64,000 nt of DNA from Eremophila alpestris peregrina (taxonomy: Eukaryota > Chordata > Aves > Passeriformes > Alaudidae), in contig WMCF01000032.1 of the NCBI GenBank assembly GCA_009792885.1, forward strand, positions 4,630,589-4,694,588. The letters run 5' to 3'. Positions 46,950 through 57,600 of this stretch are shown here, piece after piece. The notes below the pieces were generated by a model. The model ran no database searches and was not told the DNA's origin. It worked only from the letters and a program-made list of their open reading frames with translations. Position numbers and translations under genes: made by a program. Numbering within the stretch: position 1 is the stretch's first letter; each line of letters begins with the position of its first letter.

Positions 46950-47290
46950 CCCTGTGCTCCCTCCCTCCTCTCTCCCCCAAACATCCTCCATGCCACTGTG
47001 AGAGCCCCATGCCAATCCTCGTGCTACCCTGCATGTCTCCCCTATTCCACCCTTGAGGCCACGTATTCATCACCAGGCGCCCCTATTTGCCTCTTTTCAT
47101 CCCAAGACAGGATGAAAGAGGCACCTCTATTCCCCTCTATGCCACTCCCCAGGCATCCCCATTCCCCCTTACTTCCCACATCCTGCTCCTATTCTGCTCT
47201 ATTCCCCCATTGCCCACTATTTACCCCTATTCCCCCTCTATTCCCCCATCCCACTCCTATTCCTTAATTCCCCCTATTCCCCCACCCTTT
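46950..47290 (+). repeat. pyrimidine-rich degenerate tandem repeat upstream of SMURF1
   Basis: The plus strand is dominated by C and T with recurring CTATTCCCCC-like units (for example TATTCCCCCTCTATTCCCCC around 47,227-47,250). Unit length varies between about 7 and 14 bases. The complement is G-rich. It directly abuts the SMURF1 CpG island. Confidence 0.75.
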
Positions 47291-47692
47291 CCCCTCGCCA
47301 GGGGGCGCTCCCCCGACCCCTCCTGCGCATGCGCCACACCCTGACCTTCTCGCCTTCGACCTTCTCCTCATGGCGCCCGGACGCGGCCACACCGCTCTGC
47401 GCGCTGACGTCACCGCCCTCCGCCGTGCGCGGGGGCGTGGCGGGGGCGTGGCCACGGTTCTCCGCGGCCGGGCCGGGCCGGGCGGGAGCGGCGGTGGCGG
47501 CGGCTGAGACGGCGGCTGGGGGGACTGAGGGCACCGAGCCTTTGGCTGCTGCCGGAACGCGGGCCCGAGCATCCCGGGCATCGTGAGGAGCGGGCGGGCT
47601 CGCATGGCGGGGCTGCGCGGGGCCGCCGGTTGAGCTCGGCGCCGCCGCCGCCTCCTCCTTCTCCTTCTCCTCCTCCTCCTCCTCCAGGCGCG
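47291..47692 (+). promoter_or_regulatory. SMURF1: SMURF1 CpG-island promoter and 5' UTR
   Basis: This is a dense CpG island extending to about 47,880. Motifs in order: CCAGGGGGCGCTC (47,298-47,310, CTCF core type), TGCGCATGCGC (47,324-47,334, NRF1 type), palindromic TGACGTCA (47,405-47,412, CREB/ATF type), and two exact adjacent copies of GGGGGCGTGGC (47,431-47,452, Sp/KLF type). No TATA box is seen. The 5' leader probably starts near 47,450-47,520. It contains GCC repeats and a C/T tract at 47,651-47,685 just before the start codon. This fits a widely expressed housekeeping promoter. Confidence 0.85.
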
Positions 47693-47747
47693 ATGTCGAA
47701 TCCCGGTACCCGCCGGAACGGATCCAGCATCAAGATCCGCCTCACAG
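47693..47747 (+). CDS. SMURF1: E3 ubiquitin ligase SMURF1, first coding exon
   Basis: SMURF1 is a NEDD4-family HECT ligase (C2 domain, WW domains, HECT domain). It marks Smad1/5, RhoA and receptor complexes for degradation and tempers BMP/TGF-beta signalling. The exon encodes MSNPGTRRNGSSIKIRLT and then one base of a split codon before the donor GTAACG. This is the known vertebrate SMURF1 N-terminus residue for residue, just before the C2 domain. The downstream exons, beginning with the C2 segment, are not in the window. Only 18 residues are present, but the match and the neighbouring KPNA7 leave little doubt. Confidence 0.95.
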
Positions 47748-48094
47748 GTAACGGGGCGGCGGCGGCACCGTGTGTGTGTGTGGCCGCACATCCACGGCTG
47801 GGCCCGGGGTCCGCTCCTTCCCCTGGCGCCTTCGCCCTCTCCCCGGCCTGGCTGTAAGGGGAGGGGCGGCCGGGCCCGACCTCCCAGCCTTGCTTAACTT
47901 TTATCTACCGTTTTTCTGTTCCGCTTCTCCCTCTGTGGCCCGACGGAGCCTCTCTGCTCTTTTTGTTTATTTATATTTTTTTCCCGCCCCTCCGGCGTGG
48001 GGTGCTTGAACCCCCTTGGGGTGACATAAATTTGAGGGGAGCGGGGCTTTGTCACTGTCTCCCCTTCGTTTTCCAGCAGCTCAGGGCCCCGCTC

Positions 48095-48460
48095 CTCCTT
48101 CCTGGGGTCTTTCCTGCACCTTCCCCCATGGAAGGTGACACTCACCAACCCTCCGGCACCCTGACCCTACATGGGGTCCCTTCTGCACTCTTCCCGATGA
48201 GTGATCCCTGTTGATAATTCTCCCCTTCATTCTGCCCACTCCTGGGGTCTCTTCCTGCCCCCCTCCCAGCCCCTTCCTGGGGTCTCTTCTGGACCTTCCC
48301 TGTTCGTGGGCATCCCTGTGACACCTTTCCCCCCTTACCAGCCCTTTCCCAGGATTTCCCCTGTTCCCTCCCCCGTGAGGGTATCCCTGTGCCCCCCTTT
48401 CCACCCCTCTGGACCACTTTACCCCTTCATGGGGTCTCCTTTCCACCTTCCCCAGGAGGA
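48095..48460 (+). repeat. degenerate minisatellite at the start of SMURF1 intron 1
   Basis: A block of the type TGGGGTCTCTTCTGCACCTT-CCCC recurs at about 48,102, 48,172, 48,243, 48,278 and 48,431. Units are spaced mainly 35-75 bp apart, with related GTGAGGGTATCCCTGTG-type pieces between. The repeat is C/T-rich on the plus strand and clearly degenerate. Confidence 0.75.
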
Positions 48461-48614
48461 TTCCCAGGGGAATCCCACACACTGGCTTTCAGCAAAGCCT
48501 TTCATAATTTGCCTTACTTCACTTTAATTAACGGCCCCCCCAGCCTCCTGTGTGCCGAGGAGGATAACTCGGTTGCTAATGAGAAAATACCAATTTAGTT
48601 GCTTTTAGCTGGGA

Positions 48615-48645
48615 TTTTTTTTTTAGCCTTTTTTTTTTTTTTTTT
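48615..48645 (+). repeat. poly(T) pair
   Basis: Runs of 10 T (48,615-48,624) and 17 T (48,629-48,645) are separated by AGCC. No retroposon body is recognised on the complementary strand next to it. Confidence 0.85.
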
Positions 48646-51600
48646 AGTTTTCCCTCCTTGTTCTCACATGGCACATCGTGGCATTCAACTTTGGAAGTTC
48701 CTGCCCCGTGCAGGAGGTGACACCCAGAGCTGTGCCTGTCCTGCCTCTGTCTGAGGGTGCAGGGATGGATAAACCAATTTCTGTTGGACCCTGAAAGATC
48801 TGGATTAAGTCTTTTGGAAGCTGCTCCGGTCGATGCCGAGCCTGCTTCTGTAATGAGAAGAGACACAGTTCCTGTTTGTTGAGACTGCTGTGTGAATTAT
48901 TAAAAAATAAGGTCCAGTCTAGTCTTTCAAAGGCAATAAGTGGATGCTTGGAGGTCACTTGGGCTGGAGAAGCCACGGTGCTGCTCCGGGTGACCGGAAT
49001 TGATCCCTGCAGAGGGATCTTCTGTGTGTGGGTGCATAAAACACTGGCAAATAATGAGAAAACGGTGCTGGGGAAACTGCAGTTACAGGTTAACTTGCTC
49101 CTGGCACATAACACACTCAGAGGCAGATCATCAAAAAATAAAAATCCTGGTGTTCTTTTAATCCTTTGATTTTGCACTGCTTGTGCTTCAGAAGACCAAA
49201 GTTCGTAAGGATAATGTAAATCTGAAAATCCTTTTCTTGGATGGGAGAAGGCTGGAAATATTTTTAGGTTGTATGAATGATGTTTGATCTGAAATGAGTT
49301 TTGTGGTGATGTATACCAAATGTCAGCTCAGTCCTTAATGTGGCTTATTTTTATGCAAGTCAGTCAATAAAAATGTGAGTTAAGTAACTTAGGCCATGGT
49401 CATAGCCCTTCTGAGCTGGAGGAGATCATTTAAATAACAGAGAGAAGCTGTTTGGTTTAATTTTAAAGGCTGAATGCTGCAGCAAGATGCTTTTTTACTT
49501 TGAGCATACACTAGTCTTCTCTCTGAGCTGGGAATGTTTCCTGGAACAGGCTGAAGTTTCAGTTTATTAAGCAACTTGGTAGATTTATTTTTTATTACTC
49601 CCCATTTTTTAACTGTATTGAAGAAATCTGCTTGCTCAAACACATCTTCTGTTTTTACAAGCAGGAAACCTGGGTGATGTGACAAAAATTGCTGTATTTA
49701 ATCAACAAATAAATTGCTCTGGGAGAGGTTTAGCTCTGGAATCGTTGGGCAATGCTGAGTTCTTGGCTTGGCTGGGACTGGGGTGCTGACTTACCTGTTT
49801 TAAATAGCTGCAGCCAGCCTGGCTGTTGTTTTCTCATCTCCTTGGCTCTTGCAAGATTTGAGCACATTTAAATCTAGACAGAGGGCCTCGTTTTGTTATG
49901 ATTTATTACCTGCATTGTGTTTCCTGTGATTAGGCACCATTGAAGTTTTGCAGTACTGAAAATAGCAGTGTAAACACCATTTAGGATGCCTGAGAGTGTC
50001 ACTGGGTGAATGGCAAGGGAACAGTGGTTGAATCTCCTGTGATTTTTTTAAAAAGACATAATTTTTTCCTCATCTCTTGTAAAGGTATTTGTGTTAGCAG
50101 AGTGTTGGGGTTATCTGTGTGAATATATACAGAAGTTCTTAATCCTGTGATGATTACCAGAAGTGATCTCCCAGCTTATACAGAATGATGTCAGTCCTAG
50201 CCTGATGCAAATTGTAATGAAGTAAAATGGCAAATACCCTGTGCAGAAACACTAAAAACCTCAATGTAACAATGAGTTGCATGGCAGGTTAAAATGTCTT
50301 TGTGGCCTGTGGATCTCAAATATGCTAATCTCCTGTCATAGCTCAGTTTCTCCTCTTCTTTCCACAAAAGCCTTTACCCCAGCTGGTGATGCAAGAGCCA
50401 GAGATACTCTGGCCTTGTCTTTTGTCCCTTGGAACATTTCTAGGCAAAGAGAAAACTTCCTGTTAAATCTGTGGTCTCTTCCTATCTGTGCTGTCATCAG
50501 GGCAGCGCAGCAGTGGTGGAATTACCAACACAAGGATGCAAAAATGAAGTGATCCTGTGAGTGCATGTCCTTGCCAAATTTGCTTGGGGTCTGCTGGGTC
50601 AGGGAGAACACGATCCACAGGCCACAGGATTCATGGAGCATGTGTCCCTTTTTTACCCTTGTGCTGCTCTGAAACCTTTGTTTGTTGCTGCTCCCTGGGG
50701 AAGTTCCAAAGGGTTCATCATCCCCAAGGCTTACACACACCTTGCTCACACTTGTATCACCCACAAGCACTGGTGAAAACTGCAGTCTCATTGTGCTGGG
50801 TTTGGGAGACACCCTGATGCTGGTAGCTTGTAGGCAGAGGTTGCAGATGGAACTGGAAAGGCCATGAAGAAATGGACTAAACGTGGAACTTTACCAAAAA
50901 AGCTGCAAGTTGGGTTCTGGTTTCATTGGTTCTGGCTTTTTCAGCGGGGTCTCTGCTGAGGTGTTAAAAGCTGGCTGGTTTCTGGGGCCATCGTGCAACT
51001 GAGGAAAGTTAAGCTGTATGGATCACTTCCTAGCTGGAGCAGGAGGGGGAGGATCTCACATACATGGTTGGATGGCCATGTTGAGGACTGATGGCAGAAC
51101 AGTTTAACAGAGAAGCTGGAGTTGGTGTAACAGGAGGATCCAAATAATCTCCAAGCACCTCGCTTCCCAGTGGTTCAGAGTCCTCAATTCCTCCTTGGAA
51201 AACCTGGTCTGGGAAAGTTTGCTGCTGCTGGTGGCAGTTTTGGAAGGCAGGTGTAGGTGAGAATCCTCCCAGGTGTGAGGAGTAAGAAAGTGTGGTGTCA
51301 GAAGCATCAGTGAGGAAGATGATGATGAGGCAAGTGGTTGCTGTGTGGTGAGAAGGGAGCCAGAGGGGATTTGTTGGTGACAAATTTGATTCCTGTAAGG
51401 AAGGTGTTTGTGCTTAGCAGGGGCAAAGAAAGGGGAAGAGGGAGGAAGTGACACAGATGAGTATCCTGCACACACTTCCAGCTCAGTGTAGTCAGCCAGT
51501 TCAGGGAAGCCCCAGCCATGAAGCCTGGCCAGCTGGTAGCTGGTAAAGGGGTGGCTTTGGGACTTTCTGTGTTCATAATTCAAGGAATCTATAAAAGAAT

Positions 51601-54600
51601 ACAGTGACTTCAAGTAGAAAATAAAACGTGATGTTGTCATTAGAGCAGTGTTCATTTAGGATTGTTACAAAGGCACAGGCTAAAGTGTGTCCCAAATGTC
51701 ACAATGTTTTGTTTCCCTTTCATGGCTAATGCATCGATCAGTGCAGCAGAGTTAACTGACTGATCAATAGCAACAGGAATATTGGTGCCCTGGACACTTT
51801 CCTGTCCTGTGTTCAGGAACAATGAATATCTGTGTAAGGATCTCTCAATCAGACATGGTAAATACATCATGGGCTGGCTGGAGTTTTATGGTTGGGCATC
51901 AGGACCCCTGGTTCCAGGGGAAGAGCACTGGGGCAGGAAGAGCTGGCTGCTCATCCCGGCCTCCCTGGCAGCTGGCATTTAATATTGAGCCAGCTTTGTG
52001 CCATGGGGGACACAGCGGGAAGCAGCAGTTTGGAAGCTCCAAATTTATTTCGTGTGATAGTCTGGGAGTGTGTTGAAATCCGTGTCTCGTTATTTTCCTC
52101 TGGTGAGGATTTTCTCTTCCCATGTCTGGAGGAGCAGAGCCCTGGCTGCGGTCAGAGCGCGGGGCTGGAGCTCGGTGCGCAGCTCGGCCGCACATTTCCT
52201 GTGTGATGCTGAGCGAGGCACTTCATCTCCTCCTGCCTCCCTTCCCCATGTGCCTGGGGAAGCAGCAGCCTTCTCCTGAAGGTAAATTCGTGGCTGTTCA
52301 GAGCCCTATGGATAGACATGGCAAAGAGGCTTCAGGGCATGTAACTTGGGGGAAATTAAATAAAATCTTCCTTTCACAGGAGGAAGTGGAGAGCACGGCC
52401 TTTGCAGTTGGCCAGCTGACGTTTTTGGGCTGCCAGAGTGGGAATCCAAAGAGCAGCCTTTTCCTCTGTGCAGGCTATGGGGAGCAAGTCTCCTTTTGCT
52501 TCTATGCCAGCACCATTGTCCTGGTGGAAGTAAATTAGATCACCAAAAGGAGTTTGTTTGAATATCCCCCTCAGGCGGGGAAAGTAGAAACAATAACTAC
52601 TTTATTCCTGACTTGAAACTTTCTTTTGTCAAATTGAATGTCTTCATATAAAAAAATGCAATTTGGGATGTGGTTGTGCAGTTCGTGATTTCTTTTTTAT
52701 TCCATACTGCCCACCAGTCCAAGAACAGTTTCCTCATCCATTTCTTGAAACAGCTTTATCACATTTCTAAGATTTTGTAGCATCATCCTTTCTGTTTGTG
52801 TTTCAAAATTAATCATCAATTCCAGGGAAATGCAAGCAGTGTTGAATTTCTCAGTGAGGAGGTTGGTCTTACAGCACAATTTTCTGTGTGCTGGGTAGAG
52901 GAACTTTACTGGCAGCAGCTCCAAGGCTGCTAAAATTGCCACTGTAAATAAAGATCAGCGAGCCCCCTCAGTTGTTCCTGAGCTGGCTGGAGGTTTGCTT
53001 GATGGGTCACAGAATGGAGAAGTACATCATGGAAATGCCATCCATCCATGTGTGTGGTTTTTGGAGGCTTACCTGGATTGCTGCCCACCTTGAAGCCAGT
53101 CCAGTTGCCATGCTTAGAGCTGGATTAATCTGGTTGGATTACTTGCTGCTATTTATGGTTCTTGAGTCAACTCCTCACTGCCGTGTTGGTTTGGGCTGTC
53201 TTGGTGGAGGCAGTGGGACAGAGCAGAATGGTTTGGATAAGATGTGGATAAATCAGTTGGTTGGGTGTGAAGTTTAGGTATGTACCCAGCAGAGCAATTC
53301 ATGTAAGACTTGAGTGAGGAGAAAATTAAAAAAAAAAAAGGCTGGAAGAGATATTCCATCTGCCATCTTTGTCCCTAAGTTTGGAATGGAACCTTTTTTG
53401 TTGTTGTTGTTACGTTTTCTCTATTATTATTCCTCTGGAATTAGTCAAAGTATTACTATGAGAAGGACTAAAGACTGGAATATCACTGAAAGATTTGATA
53501 TTTTTCATATTCTTCATGGAAGCAGATGCTGATTTATTCTTCCAGGGTGAAATAAAACTGCTGCTGCAGATGGTTTGTCCTTTCCTGCACCCACAGTTGT
53601 CAGGGCAGAGAGGAGTCAGTGTGATCTCGAGTCTCGAGGTTAACAACCATTGTGTTGTGGATCTGCTCAGCTTTTAGGGAATGTCTTCACTGAGGTCTTT
53701 CTGTGATCCTTGGTGCTTTGCCATCCCAGGGTACTTCTGTGAGGACAGCACTACAGCTGAGCCACTTCCAGCTTTTTTCAGCTGGCTGTCATCTGCCATT
53801 CTCTGCCATGTCTGTTGGCAAGCCTGTGGGTAGCTGACATGGAGCACTTGTATTATGGCTGTGGTAAGGAAGCTGCTGCTCTGACATTGTGATGTTTCAG
53901 GTGCTTACAAATGAGTTCCTGCAATACTGCTGCAGTAACTCAAGATGTTATCTCCTTCCTGGTCTGCTGACCCTCATTGCCAAAAATTTGTCACCTGCCG
54001 TGAGAAAGCTGGCGGAAGAAAACCTGTGCTCACACTTCAGCTGCTTCAGTGCAAATTCAGCTTTCCTGTGTAAGTCTAGCTCCAGGATTTAGGCTAAGGT
54101 GCTGAGCATTGAAAAGCTCAGGCATGAGCATTGTCATGTGTTGGGAGCTTTTGGGAGAGAAAATCAAGAGAGATATAAATGATTTCTTAAACCATGCAGC
54201 AAGCGTGTATATCTCAATTTGAAATTATTTATATAAGTATTAATGTAATAAAAGAAGAAAGCTGCATATATGGTTGCTAAGTGAGGCAGTAGGTCAATTA
54301 GCATTAAGATGCTGCATGTTTTTAAACTTTGTTCCACATGTGTTTAAGGGGAAATTCAGTAATTTATGAGGGGGGATCCCTGGGGATATTTTACAGTTTT
54401 CCATGTCTGGGAAAGTCATAAAATATAATTGGAGAACATAGCAGAAATGATGGAACTTTGTCATACTCTCTTATGAACTGGCAGCTACGTGGTGAAGATT
54501 TGGGGGTGTAGGATGATAAATCTGATGATGCTTTAGTCGAATTGGCAGAGTAAGCATCCATGCTGTTTCAGAAAGAATCTCTCCACAGGGCTGTAATAGC

Positions 54601-57600
54601 TTGATGCCTTCCTCTTCAGTAAGTCATTTTTGTCAAGTTAAAGGCCAAAATTCAAACTGGCTTGTTGTCAAGGACACTAAACACAGCAGGCAAAAATCCC
54701 CAAGGCTACCCAATTCCCAGCATGGATAGATAAAGCTGGCAGAGGCTGCTCCACTCATCTTCCCCTCCCCCGGAAAAATCCTCTTCCCTGGGTTTTTTTT
54801 GGAGGATATGGGCACTATTCCGCATACTAATACAATTTACCAGCAAGTTTTTGAATGGAAGGTTTGTTCATCTGTTTGTGGGTAAAACAATCCATTCTTG
54901 TTTGGGAGTCATGGAAAAATAGTGCACAATCCCTGCAGTGAGCTGGCCGTGCTGCAGGCAGCCATTCCAGCTGTGCTCACCTGGCCACAGCTGGAGGGAG
55001 CCGCCCTTGGCACAGCAGCAGCTCCAGTGAGCACCTGCCTTGGCCATGGTGGGATGGAGCAGCTCAAATGGGTTAAACTCATAATTCCACAGCCTCAGAA
55101 ATGATGGAAAATCCTGTGCAATTGGACTTTGTGCCAGCTTCCCATTTGACAGTTGGGGTCCTGATTGCTGAGGCTGTGCAGCAGTTTGGGAATGAAGGGC
55201 AGTGTTAAACCACACTGTGGACTCCAAGGGTTACTGACATCTTGTTGTACTCCAGCAGTGCTGAGTGTCCCCGAATGCCCTCACTGATGGGGGACACTCC
55301 ATTAGTTTTACCTGTGGTTGGGTTTTTGAATGGTGGATATTTCTTTCCCAACTCATTATGAAGGTCTTCTGAAGAAAATAAAATGTTTCTTTTTCTTTCA
55401 TAGGTAACCTGCTGTTATCCTTCTCTTGCAGGAGTTTTTGCTTTCATAGGTAAACAGTAGCAGGAAAAGAAATATTTTTGATAGGAGTTAATCTTTTTTC
55501 CTCAAGCTGATGAGATCTTTGTTGATACATTTCATTATTTGGAGTAAAATGGCATTTTTGGATGAGTGAATTAGGAAAAACAGTGTTTTCCTTGACCTTT
55601 TAATATGTTTACAGTTTTGTCTTCCTTAAATATCTGCCCATTTCCTCTAATAAATAGACTAAAATAAAATGGTTACGTATTTATCAATTTAAAGTTTCCA
55701 TATCTTGTTTACATCAAAAAATAGCAAATTAAATTTGAATGCGTTAAATTCTAGGCTTCTGATTTATCTCCCTGATGTTTCCAGGACAATATCAAAAGCT
55801 CTCCTTTGGATTTTTCTCCTGAAAATTAAGGTTAAAATGCTGAAGATAGTTGCCTCTCTTATTTATACTGGAAAATAATTTATTTATTTTGGCAACTCCT
55901 CACATCAGTCCGGACTTTATTTTTTCATGGCCCTGACCTTTCTTGTTCACATGCCAGATTTGGTCTGTGTTGCACCCCCAAAGCCAACTGGACACTGCAG
56001 CAGCAAATTCAATCCCTGTGGTCACTGTTTGCACATTCTTTAGTACATGGGGTGTATGACCTGAAAAGTTTATTGGAGAGGAAACATCTTTAGAAATACA
56101 TGTGCTCTGTTTTCCTGAAGAGCAAAAGGGGGGGGAAAAAAAGCAAAACTCGAGACCAATAATGATCTGAGTATATGGATTGTACTGTTGCTTTAACATA
56201 TTTTTTTTACTGCATGAGTGCAGAATTCAGAAAAATACAGAATTTCAATTTGATTCAGACTTGCAGTGATTGATGCATTTCCCAGGGAATCCTTTTTCTT
56301 TGTCCTTGCAGCTGATGTGTTTTGGTTCCTTTCCCATGTGCAGACATTTTTATAAGCATATGGGAACTTCACTTTCACTCAGAATTAAAATATCATATTT
56401 TACAAGTGCAAGTCTAATTAGCAGATACCTCATTGTTGCTCCTTTAATGTCAATGGGAAGAGAACCCATTACATTTGGTAAAATTTGGGTTTGCAGTTGA
56501 GTGGGTGAGTGAGGTCTGATGTCAGCCTTTGAAAGAGAAATCGGGTGAATTTTCTGGGCTCTTGAAGTGATACTTCAGTGCTTTCTATTCCAAGGAATTC
56601 CGAGCATTGTCTCATATCTCTTTCTTAAAAACATCTGCAGACAGGTAATGGCCACATTAAGTACTGCAGTGGGCATGTTCATATCTCATGTGTCTGTAAA
56701 TACCCTACTGAGCAGATCAGAGAGAGCAGAAATGGCTTAGTGAAAAAAAAAAATAATGCCTGAAATGTTGAGGGTTTAGGAATTGGCAGGGAATTGCTGT
56801 GTATCTCATTTGTCATCTCCCAGCTCTCCCTTACGTAAAGCTTTTTATGCTGGGATCGGCTGATGCATCTAACCCACCCCTGAAATTGTTTTTAACCAAA
56901 GTGAAAATCCTTCTGCTGAGGTCCCCCTTGCACAGATGAGTGATGAAATAAGGTGAGATGAGGTTAAAAGGCAGAAGTGAAGTTAGAGAAGCCAGAAGGG
57001 GCCAGAGAGGGGTTCAGCTGTGAAACTCAGCATGGTCCATCAGCCTCTGAATGTTCTGGAGTCAGAGAAGGGCTTCAGTACTGAAGTCAGGCTTTAATGA
57101 CTTTATACAACTTGGTAATTGTGTGATATAACCAAGTTCTGTGATGTAACCATGCTCAGGTTAAATCTCTGCATCTTTTCCCAGAGATCCCATCGTTCAT
57201 TCAATAATCCAGCATTAAATTTGCCTCTGGAAAAGCCCAGGGTGTAGGAATAAGTGTCTGGCTCTTTGTAAGAGTGACTTCTGCATATTGGGCAATAATT
57301 AACTAAAAATAGTATGCTATGTGTACAGCTAATGTGCCATAATGGGAACACCTACATCTTTTATTCCTTCTTTCCAGGAATTTTAGCAAATTTAATGTTA
57401 ATAGACTTCTTTCAAGATGTATTAATTAATGTGTCTGTGCTCATTTATTGAGCTCTGTGTGAGACAGCTGGGCAGCCCAACACTGGCCTGTAACTCCTGG
57501 ATCTGCTGAGGGAAATTGAATCAGCTCCAATAATTGTGCTAGGAGGATCTAGCAGGAGATCTAGAAGGAGACTTTGGCAAACAGAAGAAACATGTAAATA

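Noticed and set aside
47264..47791. 175-codon arginine/proline-rich minus-strand frame at the SMURF1 start
   Set aside because: It is a by-product of the CpG island: low stop frequency in GC-rich sequence with a poly-arginine stretch from the complement of CTC repeats.
51104..51655. 183-codon minus-strand frame in SMURF1 intron 1
   Set aside because: It is a serine/leucine-rich, low-complexity translation with no domain. It is probably chance.
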